Notes under the pieces: generated by a model
What the model saw: only the letters and a program-made list of their open reading frames with translations
Databases searched by the model: none
What the model was told of the DNA's origin: nothing
Program-made: the position numbers and the translations under genes
In this document: positions 1 to 6,172 of the stretch, piece after piece
How positions within the stretch are numbered: position 1 is the first letter of the stretch
Layout of the letters: the number at the start of each line of letters is the position of its first letter
Origin: Lichenicola sp964658455
GTDB taxonomy: Bacteria > Pseudomonadota > Alphaproteobacteria > Acetobacterales > Acetobacteraceae
Direction: 5' to 3'
Assembly: GCA_964658455.1 (NCBI GenBank)
Contig: CAZZZA010000102.1
Coordinates: 1-11,247 of the forward strand
DNA length: 11,247 nt

Positions 1-411
1 GCGAACCTGGCGCTGCTCGCCAACCTGGTGCTGATGATGGCGATCCTGTCGCTGTTCGAGGCGACACTGACCCTGCCAGGCATGGCCGGCATCCTGCTCA
101 CGCTCGGCATGGCGGTCGATGCCAACATCCTGATCAACGAGCGCATCCGTGAGGAGGTACGGCGCGGCCGCACCCCGCTGGCGGCGATGCAGGCCGGGTT
201 CGAGCGCGCCACCTCGACCATCGTCGACAGCAACGCCACCGCCTTCCTGGCGCATGTGATGCTGTTCGTGTTCGGCAGCGGCGCGGTCAAGGGTTTCGCG
301 CTGACCATCACCATCGGCATCGCGACCACCCTGTTCACCACCCTGCTGCTGTCGCGGATGCTGCTGGTGCGCTGGTACAGCCTGCGTCGTCCCTCGCTCC
401 TGCCGGTCTGA
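1..411 (+). CDS. secD: Protein translocase subunit SecD, C-terminal part (5' end outside window)
   Basis: SecD is an inner-membrane RND-family partner of the SecYEG channel; with SecF it uses the proton gradient to help pull exported proteins through. The window opens in frame inside the gene, and 136 codons remain before the TGA. What is visible is the C-terminal membrane half: a hydrophobic helix, then the family signature GMAVDANILINERIREE (the D is the conserved RND acidic residue, residues about 37-53 of the visible part), a cytoplasmic loop with GFERATSTI, and the final two helices with FGSGAVKGFALT. The protein ends in a short basic tail. secF starts 13 bases after the stop, as in the usual secD-secF operon. 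The N-terminal periplasmic domains cannot be judged. The assignment is firm. Confidence 0.96.
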   Translation, partial: ANLALLANLVLMMAILSLFEATLTLPGMAGILLTLGMAVDANILINERIREEVRRGRTPLAAMQAGFERATSTIVDSNATAFLAHVMLFVFGSGAVKGFALTITIGIATTLFTTLLLSRMLLVRWYSLRRPSLLPV

Positions 412-424
412 AGGCGCGCGTCCG

Positions 425-1375
425 ATGTTCACCCGTCCCCTGTTCCGGTTCGTCAAGGACGACACCCAGATCCGCTTCATGCGCGGCCGCTTCCTGGGCC
501 TCGCCGTCTCCGCGTTCCTGTCGCTGGCCTCGGTCGGCCTGTTCTTCTACCCGGGCCTGTCGCTCGGCATCGATTTCAAGGGCGGCATCAAGGTCGAGGC
601 GCGGACCCAGGGGCCGGCCGATTTCGCCAGGATCCGCGCCGGGCTGGCGGCGAACGGCGTCGTGGGCGCCGGGCTGCAGCGCTTCGGCGCCGACGACGAC
701 GTGCTGATCGCCATCGACACCCCAGGCGGCCGCGATGCCGGCTCGGAGGCGGCGACGCAGAACCTGGTCGACAAGGTGCGCGCCGGCGTGACCCAGGCGC
801 AGCCGGGCGCGCAGATCCTCAGCGCCGATGCGGTCGGCGCGTCGGTGTCGTCGGAACTGTTCCGCAACGGTATGCTGGCGCTCGGCATCAGCCTGCTGAT
901 GATCCTGGCCTATATCTGGTTCCGGTTCGAATGGGAGTTCGCGGTCAGCGCGGTCGCCACGCTGATCCTCGACATCACCAAGACCGTGGGCTTCCTGGTC
1001 GTCACCCGGTTCGAGTTCGACCTGGTGATGGTCGCGGCGATCCTGACCATCCTTGGCTACTCCACCAACGACAAGGTGGTGGTCTATGACCGGGTGCGCG
1101 AGAACCTGCGGAAATACCGGCAGATGCCGTTGCGGGCGCTGATCGACCTGTCGATCAACGAGACGCTGAACCGTACGCTCGGCACCTCGTCGACCGTGTT
1201 CCTGGCAGCCCTGCCGCTGGCGCTGTTCGGCGGCCACACCCTGTCCGGCTTTGCCTGGGTGATGCTGTTCGGCATCGTGGTCGGCACCTCGTCCTCGATC
1301 TTCATCGCGGCGCCGATCCTGCTGCTGCTGGGCGAGAAGCGGCTGCGCCGCGACGCCCAGAAGCCGGGGAAGTAA
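425..1375 (+). CDS. secF: Protein translocase subunit SecF
   Basis: This is the SecF partner of SecD, an inner-membrane component that drives late steps of Sec export using proton motive force. The protein has 316 residues, normal for SecF. A basic N-terminus (residues 1-22) precedes TM1 (about 23-42). The periplasmic SecF signature LGIDFKGGIKVE follows at 47-58, then a small periplasmic domain to about 145. A five-helix block runs from about 150 to 303, with GYSTNDKVVVYDRVRENLRK (211-230) and SINETLNRTLGTSSTVF (243-259). The tail is lysine/arginine rich. ATG 425 is the first in-frame start after secD; the preceding ribosome site is weak, which fits translational coupling to secD. K186 and K217 in the membrane block replace residues seen in E. 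coli SecF; from memory this NDK version is common in alphaproteobacteria. It converges with the lipoprotein gene 18 bases downstream. Confidence 0.96.
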   Translation: MFTRPLFRFVKDDTQIRFMRGRFLGLAVSAFLSLASVGLFFYPGLSLGIDFKGGIKVEARTQGPADFARIRAGLAANGVVGAGLQRFGADDDVLIAIDTPGGRDAGSEAATQNLVDKVRAGVTQAQPGAQILSADAVGASVSSELFRNGMLALGISLLMILAYIWFRFEWEFAVSAVATLILDITKTVGFLVVTRFEFDLVMVAAILTILGYSTNDKVVVYDRVRENLRKYRQMPLRALIDLSINETLNRTLGTSSTVFLAALPLALFGGHTLSGFAWVMLFGIVVGTSSSIFIAAPILLLLGEKRLRRDAQKPGK

Positions 1376-1381
1376 CCGAAA

Positions 1382-1406
1382 GCCGGCGGCGCCTCAGCGC
1401 TCCGGC
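1382..1406. terminator. Hairpin between convergent secF and lipoprotein genes
   Basis: GCCGG (1382-1386) pairs with CCGGC (1402-1406). After a one-base bulge, GGCGC (1388-1392) pairs with GCGCT (1397-1401, one G-T wobble) around a CTCA loop. It overlaps the last codons of the minus-strand lipoprotein gene. There is no T-run on either side, so if it ends transcription it would do so weakly or with Rho. GC-rich DNA forms such hairpins often by chance. Confidence 0.35.
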
Positions 1407-1768
1407 GCGTCGCGGGCGACGGTGCCGCTCAGATCCTTGTCGCCGGTGTAGCGCACCATGGCGCTGACCGCCTGCTGCGCCTGGATGGTGCGCGTGCGGC
1501 CCGGCTCCAGCAGCGCGGTGGCGACCGCCAGCATCGCCGCGCGGTCGTAGCGGATCAGTTCGCCGATCTCGGCCGGGCCGGCACGGCCGGAGCGGCCGTA
1601 GCCGAGCGCCATGCCGTGGGCGATGAGATAGCTGTCGACCAGCGCCTGCGGGCCCGGCCGCTTCGGCGCCGGGGCGTGCATGGCGGTCCCGGCGCAGCCG
1701 GGCAGCAGCAGCAGGGCGGCGAGGCCGGCGGCGCGCGCGAGGGTCTGGCGGGGGACGCTGCGATCCAT
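1394..1768 (-). CDS. Small predicted lipoprotein of unknown function
   Basis: I do not recognise the family. The 124-residue product starts with a basic N-region, a hydrophobic stretch rich in Leu/Ala, and the lipobox LPGC with the lipidation cysteine at residue 25. It should therefore be cleaved by signal peptidase II and anchored to a membrane from the periplasmic side. The mature part begins AGTAMHAPAP, a flexible proline-rich linker, and continues into a roughly 85-residue, probably helical domain with GYGRSGRAG and a long segment of small and charged residues (LIRYDRAAMLAVATALLEPG). ATG 1768 is preferred over an in-frame ATG at 1903. It has AGAAAGG a few bases upstream, places the signal peptide at the N-terminus, and avoids overlap with the divergent DUF3597 gene. 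A role is not predictable from sequence or neighbours. Confidence 0.75.
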   Translation of the reverse strand: MDRSVPRQTLARAAGLAALLLLPGCAGTAMHAPAPKRPGPQALVDSYLIAHGMALGYGRSGRAGPAEIGELIRYDRAAMLAVATALLEPGRTRTIQAQQAVSAMVRYTGDKDLSGTVARDAPER

Positions 1769-1874
1769 GATGCCTTTCTGCGACAGCGGGCGCGCAAATG
1801 GAACCTGATGCGGAACCCGGCGCTTGTCACCGGTGCGCGGCCTGCTGACCGTGCCGCAAAATAGGGAACGCCCG

Positions 1875-2291
1875 ATGAGCCTGTTCGGATCAATCGTCGA
1901 CAAGATCGTGCATTATGCCGCCAGCGTGGTCTCGCACCCGGCCGAGGCGGCCGAGCCCGCGGCGGCGGCGAAGCCGGACGGCGTTCCCACCGCCGGCGCC
2001 GCGCCGGACGCCACCACGACCGCGCCGCTCGCCGCCGTCGATGTCGGCGCCACCCTCACCGCGCTGGCCGAGAAGAAGGGCGGCGGCCTGAGCTGGCAGA
2101 GTTCGATCGTCGATCTGCTCAAGCTGCTCGACCTGGATTCCTCGCTGGCCGCGCGCAAGACCCTGGCCCAGGAACTCGACGTCCACGCCGCCGAGGATGG
2201 CAGCGCCGAGCAGAACATGGCCCTGCACAAGGCGGTGGTCGCCAAGCTGGCCGAGAACGGCGGCAAGCTGCCGGCCTCGATGCAGGGCTGA
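1875..2291 (+). CDS. DUF3597 domain protein
   Basis: The 138-residue product matches my recollection of the DUF3597 family, whose function is unknown. It opens MSLFGSIVDKIVHYA, a short amphipathic stretch. A low-complexity Ala/Pro/Thr linker (about 22-52) follows, then the conserved helical domain (about 53-134): VDVGATLTALAEKKG, WQSSIVDLLKLLDLDSSL (74-91), ARKTLAQEL, and the closing LHKAVVAKLAENGGKLPASM. There is no signal peptide or membrane segment, so it is probably cytosolic. ATG 1875 has AGGGA at 1863-1867 with good spacing; an in-frame ATG at 1824 would add 17 residues with no family match. It is divergent from the lipoprotein gene with 106 bases between starts, and I could not identify a convincing promoter there. 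It converges with mscL. Confidence 0.88.
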   Translation: MSLFGSIVDKIVHYAASVVSHPAEAAEPAAAAKPDGVPTAGAAPDATTTAPLAAVDVGATLTALAEKKGGGLSWQSSIVDLLKLLDLDSSLAARKTLAQELDVHAAEDGSAEQNMALHKAVVAKLAENGGKLPASMQG

Positions 2292-2308
2292 TCGCGGGCC
2301 GCGGCCGC

Positions 2309-2785
2309 TCAGAACGGCGGCGCGGGCGGCGCGGTTACGGCCCGCGTCGCCAGCAGGTCGCGTATCTCGGTCAGCAGCTGCTCGCTGGGCGTCGGCGCCG
2401 GCACCGCTTCCGGAACCGGGGCTGGCTTGGCGTGGAGCCTGGAGAGCAACTTCACCACCCAGAAGATCACCAGCCCGACGATCACGAACTGGATCACCGC
2501 ATTCAGGAACAGGCCGACATTCATGGTCGGCGATCCAGCCTTCTGCGCCTCTGCCAGCGTCGCGTAATGCTGGCCCTTCAGGGTGATGAAGATGTTGGAG
2601 AAATCGATGCCGCCGAGCAGCAGGCCGATCACCGGGGTGAAGATGTCCTTCACCAAGCTCTGCACGATGCCGGTGAAGGCGGCGCCGATGATGATGCCGA
2701 CGGCGAGATCGACGACATTGCCACGCATCAGGAATTCGCGGAATTCGCTGATCCAGCCGGGCGGTCGGAGGGACGGTGGTTTCAT
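2309..2785 (-). CDS. mscL: Large-conductance mechanosensitive channel MscL
   Basis: MscL is a homopentameric inner-membrane pore that opens under high membrane tension and releases solutes during hypo-osmotic shock. The 158-residue product has the family signature EFREFLMRGNVVDLAVGIII (14-33), leading into the pore-lining TM1 with small residues GAAF. Next come VQSLVKDIFTPVIG, a periplasmic loop with FSNIFITLKG, TM2 (about 88-115, NAVIQFVIVGLVIFWVVKLL), a proline-rich linker, and the C-terminal amphipathic helix EQLLTEIRDLLA (135-146) that forms the cytoplasmic bundle. It is about 20 residues longer than E. coli MscL because of the N-terminal KPPSLRPPG extension and the proline linker. ATG 2785 was chosen as nearest to the conserved region, though its ribosome site is poor. 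It lies 55 bases downstream of pdxY on the same strand and may be co-transcribed. Confidence 0.95.
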   Translation of the reverse strand: MKPPSLRPPGWISEFREFLMRGNVVDLAVGIIIGAAFTGIVQSLVKDIFTPVIGLLLGGIDFSNIFITLKGQHYATLAEAQKAGSPTMNVGLFLNAVIQFVIVGLVIFWVVKLLSRLHAKPAPVPEAVPAPTPSEQLLTEIRDLLATRAVTAPPAPPF

Positions 2786-2840
2786 GACAACGCGGTCCGT
2801 GAATGGTGATTTCGACAGTCTGCCGCAAGGACCGGCGATC

Positions 2841-3713
2841 TTACCAGACCGCTTCGGCATGGAAACGACGGTGCGGCGTCAGCAGCTCCTGCTGCGCGGC
2901 GACGATCGCCGGTTCGCGGCCGCCCAGCTCGACGGTGCGTGCCAGCACGCACCAGACCGCGCTGGCCGCCTGCTCGAAGGCGGCGACCGGGCCGGCGCCG
3001 GCCAGCACATGGTGCAGGAACAGGGCGGCGATCAGGTCGCCGGCGCCGTTGGTGGCGATCGGCAGGCGCGGCGTGCTGATCCGGTATCCGCCCTGCGCGG
3101 TCATGAGCAGCAGATCGACATGGGTGGCCGGCGTCTCCTCGGTGGCGACGCTGGTCACCAGCACCAGGCCCGGACCCTCGGCGCGCATGCGGGCGCGCAG
3201 CCGCCGGGCCTGGGCGAGCAGCGCCGGCAGGCTCGCCGTGTCCGCGCCGGCCTCCCCCAGCAGGAACTCCAGCTCGAAACGGTTGGGGGTCAGGATGTCG
3301 GCATGGCCGACCGCGCGGTCGCGCAGCAGCTGCGCCAGGTCCGCCGCGACGTAGAGCCCGGGGCCGTCATCGCCCAGCACCGGGTCGCAGCAGAACAGCA
3401 GGTCGGGGCGGAGCGCCCTGATCCTGGCCACGCCGTCGAGCAGCGCGCCGCCGGTTGCCGCGTCGCCCAGGTAGCCGGACAGCACCGCATCGATCCGCGG
3501 CAGCACGTCGCGCGCCGCCAGGCCGTCGATCAGCTCGGCGACCGCCGCGCCGCCGGTGACGCGGCCGGTATGGCCGCCATAGCCGGGGTGGTTTGAGAAC
3601 TGCACGGTGTTTATGGTCCAGACCTCGACACCGAGACGCTGGAGCGGGAACAGGGCGGCCGCATTTCCGACATGGCCGTATGCGACCCAGGACTGGACCG
3701 ACAGGATGTTCAT
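2841..3713 (-). CDS. pdxY: Pyridoxal kinase (PdxY type)
   Basis: A ribokinase-family enzyme that phosphorylates pyridoxal (and related vitamers) to PLP precursors in vitamin B6 salvage; cytosolic. The 290 residues match PdxY length. Visible motifs are the substrate-site start SVQSWVAYGHVGNAAA (5-20), TVQFSNHPGYG (36-46), LSGYLGDA (78-85), CDPVLGDDGPGLYV (109-122), LTPNRFELEFLLGE (141-154), and the anion-hole/catalytic segment TNGAGDLIAALFL (221-233) with D226 as the likely catalytic base. GHVGN and the single C-terminal GAGD fit PdxY/PdxK rather than ThiD. ATG 3713 fits because MNILSVQSWV is the canonical family start and a GGAGA lies upstream; in-frame codons up to 3788 would run into the divergent gene. 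It is divergent from the LTXXQ gene with 48 bases between, so the two share a control region. Confidence 0.93.
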   Translation of the reverse strand: MNILSVQSWVAYGHVGNAAALFPLQRLGVEVWTINTVQFSNHPGYGGHTGRVTGGAAVAELIDGLAARDVLPRIDAVLSGYLGDAATGGALLDGVARIRALRPDLLFCCDPVLGDDGPGLYVAADLAQLLRDRAVGHADILTPNRFELEFLLGEAGADTASLPALLAQARRLRARMRAEGPGLVLVTSVATEETPATHVDLLLMTAQGGYRISTPRLPIATNGAGDLIAALFLHHVLAGAGPVAAFEQAASAVWCVLARTVELGGREPAIVAAQQELLTPHRRFHAEAVW

Positions 3714-3761
3714 AGTCCGGGTCTCCGTTGCCGCGATCCGGCGCCGATCAGGAGAGACAAC

Positions 3762-4343
3762 ATGCCAAGAAGCCTGTCCACAGCCCACCGCCCCGCCCGT
3801 CTCGCCGGGCCGGGGCTGAAGCTGGCCGCCGCGATGGTGCTGTCAGCCGGTTTCGCCGTCCAGGCTGTGGCGCAGACCACCAACCCGCCCGCCGCGCCGG
3901 CACTGCCGACCGTGCCGGCCGCGCCCGCCGCGCCCGCTGCGCCGGACAGCGCCGGCCAGCCGATGAGCAAGGCGGCGCTGGAGGCGGCGATCGGCCATGA
4001 CAAGGCGGCGCGGGTGGAGACGCACATCCTCAAGCTGCATGGCGACCTGAAGATCACCGCGGCGCAGGATTCCGACTGGCAGGCGCTGGCCGGGGCGATG
4101 CGGCAGAACGCGGTGCAGATGGACGGTGCCTACATGAAGCGCCAGCCGGCCGCGGTGGCGTCGATGAACGCGGTGCAGAACCTCGAATCCTATGCCGCCT
4201 TCGAACAGACCAGCGCCGAGAGCATCGCGCCGCTGATCCCGCCGTTCCGCGCGCTCTACGAGAGCATGTCGCCGTCGCAGAAGCAGTCGGCGGACACGAT
4301 CGCGCGCGGGCTGATCGGCAAGGCGGTCAAGAAGGCCGGCTAG
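3762..4343 (+). CDS. Secreted Spy/CpxP-like LTXXQ-motif protein
   Basis: The 193-residue product has a positively charged N-terminus, a hydrophobic core (about 18-33) and an Ala-Val-Ala signal peptidase I site after residue 37, so it should be periplasmic. A Pro/Ala-rich linker (41-62, repeated PAAPA units) follows. The rest looks all-helical, with two LTXXQ-like motifs, ITAAQ (98-102) and MSPSQ (169-173), spaced as in the Spy/CpxP superfamily. That family binds unfolded periplasmic proteins or senses envelope stress. Both motifs deviate at the first position or two, so function is inferred from architecture rather than catalytic residues. ATG 3762 has a strong AGGAGA at 3750-3755; the in-frame ATG at 3672 lies inside divergent pdxY. 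The next gene, rpmE, has its own promoter, so this is probably a single-gene unit. Confidence 0.8.
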   Translation: MPRSLSTAHRPARLAGPGLKLAAAMVLSAGFAVQAVAQTTNPPAAPALPTVPAAPAAPAAPDSAGQPMSKAALEAAIGHDKAARVETHILKLHGDLKITAAQDSDWQALAGAMRQNAVQMDGAYMKRQPAAVASMNAVQNLESYAAFEQTSAESIAPLIPPFRALYESMSPSQKQSADTIARGLIGKAVKKAG

Positions 4344-4352
4344 CGCGGCCGG

Positions 4353-4381
4353 TTGAGGTTTCGGGCGCGCTCCTCTATACG
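4353..4381 (+). promoter_or_regulatory. Predicted sigma70-type promoter for rpmE
   Basis: TTGAGG (4353-4358) and TATACG (4376-4381) are separated by 17 bases. They lie just downstream of the LTXXQ gene stop and about 50 bases before the rpmE start. The expected transcript would start near 4388 and carry a leader of about 45 bases. I found no clear binding site for a regulator within it. Confidence 0.55.
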
Positions 4382-4432
4382 CGCCCGATCGCGCCCCGGT
4401 CGGCATCGGCGGCAGCCACAGGAAGACGAGAC

Positions 4433-4663
4433 ATGAAACCCGGCATCCATCCGAACTACCACACCGTCAATGTCGTCATGACCGACGGCACCCAGTTCTC
4501 GACCCGCTCGTGCTACGGCAAGGAGGGCGACACGCTGCGGCTCGACGTCGATCCGAAGTCGCACCCGGCCTGGACCGGCGTGCAGCGCATGATGGATACC
4601 GGCGGCCAGGTCGCCAAGTTCAACAAGAAGTTCGCCGGGCTGGGCAACCGCAGCAAAGCCTGA
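4433..4663 (+). CDS. rpmE: 50S ribosomal protein L31 (zinc-free form)
   Basis: L31 sits on the central protuberance of the large subunit and bridges to the small subunit. The 76-residue product begins MKPGIHPNYH, as L31 proteins do, and has the family features YGKEGDTLRLDVDPKSHPAW (28-47), TG at 48-49, the conserved TGG (56-58) and FNKKF (63-67). The four zinc-binding cysteines of E. coli L31 are absent. The only cysteine is C27, in RSCYG, so this is the zinc-independent form. From memory, alphaproteobacterial L31 usually lacks these cysteines, so this is not a defect. AGGAAG at 4420-4425 is well placed for ATG 4433. The gene has its own promoter upstream and an intrinsic terminator downstream, so it is likely monocistronic. 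Confidence 0.96.
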   Translation: MKPGIHPNYHTVNVVMTDGTQFSTRSCYGKEGDTLRLDVDPKSHPAWTGVQRMMDTGGQVAKFNKKFAGLGNRSKA

Positions 4664-4694
4664 GCTGCCCCGAAGGCACCGAATTTTTTGCAAG

Positions 4695-4724
4695 CCGCCT
4701 CTTGATGAGAGAGGCGGTTTTGCT
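4695..4724 (+). terminator. Rho-independent terminator after rpmE
   Basis: CCGCCTCT (4695-4702) pairs perfectly with AGAGGCGG (4710-4717) around a seven-base loop and is followed by TTTT and more T-rich sequence. An A/T-rich stretch with TTTTTT lies just before the stem, so it could also work in the reverse direction. It separates rpmE from the heat-shock gene. Confidence 0.85.
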
Positions 4725-4774
4725 ATTTTCAGGATTGTCGGTGATGCCCATTCGGGGTCGCCGGCTTGTTTAAA

Positions 4775-4845
4775 CGGATCGGCTCCGCCCCGACGTCGAA
4801 AGAGAACGGGCGAGCTACTGAACCTTGCTCCAGAGGAGGTTTTCC
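4775..4845 (+). promoter_or_regulatory. ROSE-like RNA thermometer in the HSP20 leader
   Basis: ROSE elements are 5' leader RNAs of rhizobial and other proteobacterial small heat-shock genes that hide the ribosome site at low temperature. Here the segment CCTTGCTCC (4823-4831) sits directly before the Shine-Dalgarno AGAGGAGG (4832-4839). CTCC (4828-4831) can pair with GGAG (4835-4838) across the AGA loop. G4827 then faces G4839, as in the G-G pair known in ROSE hairpins, and the TTGCT core matches the conserved ROSE UYGCU motif. Upstream helices are also possible: CGGA (4775-4778) with TCCG (4784-4787), or CGCCC (4786-4790) with GGGCG (4808-4812); these two overlap by two bases and so exclude each other. 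Position, core motif and downstream gene all agree; the fold was worked out by eye. The 5' boundary is approximate and I found no convincing promoter for it. Confidence 0.75.
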
Positions 4846-5343
4846 ATGATGACCGATTTCTCGCCGCTGTTCCGCAACGCCATCGGTTTCGACCGTCTGG
4901 CCCGCCTGGTCGACAGTGCCGCCCAGGCTTCCGCGGCCGCCAACGCGACGTCCTACCCGCCCTACAACATCGAGCGAACCGGGGAGGACAGCTACACGCT
5001 GACCCTGGCGGTCGCCGGGTTCGGCCCGGAGGACATCGAGCTGGTCGTGCAGGACAACACGCTCCGCGTGTCTGGCCGCACCGCAACCCAGCGCTCCACC
5101 GGTGAGCTGCTGCATCGTGGCATCGCCGAGCGCGCCTTCGAGCGTCGCTTCGCGCTTGCCGACCACATCCAGGTCGAGCAGGCCGATCTCGTGCACGGCT
5201 TGCTGAGCATCCGCGTTAAGCGGGTGGTGCCGGAGGCGCTCAAGCCGCGCCGGATTTCGATCGGCACTGCGCCGGCGCCGAAGCAGGCGATCGCCGATGC
5301 GGCGAACGACGGCAGCAACGCGGCGAACACCGAAGCCGCCTGA
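4846..5343 (+). CDS. Small heat-shock protein, HSP20/IbpA family
   Basis: An ATP-independent holdase that keeps unfolding proteins soluble and forms large oligomers in the cytosol. The 165-residue product has an N-terminal arm with FRNAIGFDRL (9-18), typical of IbpA-type proteins. The alpha-crystallin domain runs from about 38 to 128: YPPYNIERTGEDSYTLTLAV at 37-56, GFGPEDIEL at 58-66, LRVSGR at 73-78, and GIAERAFERRFALADHIQV followed by ADLVHGLLSIRV. The C-terminal I-S-I motif at 137-139 is used for oligomer contacts. The canonical NGxL segment appears as HGLL. A 25-residue Ala/Asn-rich tail follows. Two tandem ATGs (4846 and 4849) can serve as start; both suit the AGAGGAGG at 4832-4839. Translation is probably controlled by the ROSE-like leader, and the gene ends in its own terminator. 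Confidence 0.95.
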   Translation: MMTDFSPLFRNAIGFDRLARLVDSAAQASAAANATSYPPYNIERTGEDSYTLTLAVAGFGPEDIELVVQDNTLRVSGRTATQRSTGELLHRGIAERAFERRFALADHIQVEQADLVHGLLSIRVKRVVPEALKPRRISIGTAPAPKQAIADAANDGSNAANTEAA

Positions 5344-5360
5344 TACCGTTCTTATCGGGA

Positions 5361-5390
5361 AAGGGGGGCCGGGAAACCGGTCCCTTTTTC
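5361..5390 (+). terminator. Rho-independent terminator after the HSP20 gene
   Basis: CCGG (5369-5372) and CCGG (5377-5380) close a GAAA tetraloop. The stem continues outward with a G-T wobble and GGG (5365-5367) against CCC (5382-5384), followed by TTTTT. It is a strong, textbook intrinsic terminator starting 18 bases after the stop codon. Confidence 0.9.
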
Positions 5391-5403
5391 TGTGCCGGGC
5401 GTT

Positions 5404-5417
5404 TGACCGGACGGTCA
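5404..5417. repeat. Palindrome TGACCG-GA-CGGTCA upstream of trcR
   Basis: Six-base arms TGACCG and CGGTCA are perfect inverted repeats around a two-base centre. The site lies seven bases before the candidate -35 box of trcR (5424-5429) and just after the HSP20 terminator. Its size and symmetry fit a dimeric repressor or activator site, but no regulator gene is adjacent and a 12-base inverted match can arise by chance in GC-rich DNA. Confidence 0.35.
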
Positions 5418-5423
5418 GGAGAC

Positions 5424-5452
5424 TTGACCCGGCCGACATGCAAAGCCCATAT
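5424..5452 (+). promoter_or_regulatory. Candidate promoter for trcR
   Basis: TTGACC (5424-5429) and CCATAT (5447-5452) are spaced by 17 bases. A transcript would start near 5459 and leave a leader of about 85 bases before trcR. The -35 is good, the -10 only fair. A second TTGACC at 5403-5408 has no matching -10. Confidence 0.35.
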
Positions 5453-5544
5453 CCGCCTCTATCCGCATCCTTGCGCCATTCGAAGCCGGTGCCGGCCGAT
5501 ATCCCGTGTTCGGCGCGCCGGATGCACCGATAGGACATTCCCCC

Positions 5545-6126
5545 ATGACCCTGCCCCTGATGCCGAAGGCCACCGCGGTCTGGCTGATCGAGAAGACCGC
5601 ACTCACCTTCACGCAGATTGCGGAATTCTGCGGCATGCACCCGCTCGAGGTGCAGGCGATCGCCGATGGCGAGGTGGCGCAGGGCATCGTCGGCTACGAC
5701 CCGGTGGCGAACCACCAGGTCTCCGCCGAGGATATCGCCAAGGCGGAACAGGATACCGAGGCGCGGCTGACGGTGCTGACCGAGAAGAACCCGGTCACCC
5801 GCCGTTCGCGCGGCGCGCGCTACACGCCGGTTGCCAAGCGCAACGACCGCCCCGATGCGATCGCCTTCGTGCTGCGCAACTACCCGCAGCTGAGCGAGGT
5901 GCAGGTGATCAAGCTGCTCGGCACCACCAAGGACACGATCGCCAAGGTGCGCGACCGTCAGCACTGGAACAGCGCCAACATCAAGCCGCGCGACCCGGTC
6001 ATTCTCGGCCTGTGCAGCCAGACCGACCTGAATGCGATGGTCAATACCGCAAACGAGCGGCTGATCCGCGAGGGCCACCACGTCCCGGCGCCGCCCGCGC
6101 CGCATGCCGACGAGGAAGCGGCCTAG
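5545..6126 (+). CDS. trcR: Cell cycle transcriptional regulator TrcR (DUF1013)
   Basis: The 193-residue product matches the DUF1013/TrcR family, alphaproteobacterial proteins described in Caulobacter as cell-cycle regulators. Two helix-turn-helix-like blocks are visible: VWLIEKTALTFTQIAEFCGM (12-31) continuing to VQAIADGE, and AIAFVLRNYPQLSEVQVIKL (105-124) continuing to TTKDTIAKVRDR. Between them are GYDPVANHQ and a basic stretch NPVTRRSRGARYTP. The C-terminal part has DPVILGLCSQTDLN, and the end is an acidic, proline-containing tail. There is no signal peptide or membrane segment. ATG 5545 has AGGA at 5532-5535, and the family begins with similar MxLPLMPKATAVWL residues; the in-frame ATG at 5506 adds nothing conserved. 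The gene stands alone, between the HSP20 terminator and a long hairpin. DNA binding is inferred from the helix-turn-helix pattern. Confidence 0.9.
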   Translation: MTLPLMPKATAVWLIEKTALTFTQIAEFCGMHPLEVQAIADGEVAQGIVGYDPVANHQVSAEDIAKAEQDTEARLTVLTEKNPVTRRSRGARYTPVAKRNDRPDAIAFVLRNYPQLSEVQVIKLLGTTKDTIAKVRDRQHWNSANIKPRDPVILGLCSQTDLNAMVNTANERLIREGHHVPAPPAPHADEEAA

Positions 6127-6140
6127 CCCCGCTCGCCAGA

Positions 6141-6165
6141 CGGCCAGGGGCGTCGCCCCTGGCCG
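6141..6165. terminator. Long perfect hairpin between convergent trcR and DUF465 genes
   Basis: CGGCCAGGGGC (6141-6151) and GCCCCTGGCCG (6155-6165) are perfect 11-base inverted repeats with a three-base loop. It lies 14 bases after the trcR stop and 7 bases from the minus-strand DUF465 stop. It is well placed as a two-way terminator, although neither side has a T-tract. Confidence 0.6.
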
Positions 6166-6172
6166 GCTCCTG

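Noticed and set aside
335..1237. A 300-codon minus-strand open frame over secF
   Set aside because: Arg/Gln/His-rich translation without motifs, fully antisense to secF.
4433..4663. L31 lacking zinc-binding cysteines as a novelty
   Set aside because: The cysteine-poor form is, as far as I know, normal in Alphaproteobacteria.
4664..4690. Weak stem GCC/GGC followed by TTTTTT just after rpmE
   Set aside because: The stem is only three to four pairs; the hairpin at 4695-4717 is a far better terminator.
4735..4774. Heat-shock sigma32 promoter for the HSP20 gene
   Set aside because: TTGTCG and CTTGTT occur, but neither has a fitting -10 at a proper distance, so I do not annotate one.
4729..6105. 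A 458-codon minus-strand open frame over the HSP20 and trcR genes
   Set aside because: It crosses two strong terminators and two well-supported genes; no recognisable domain.
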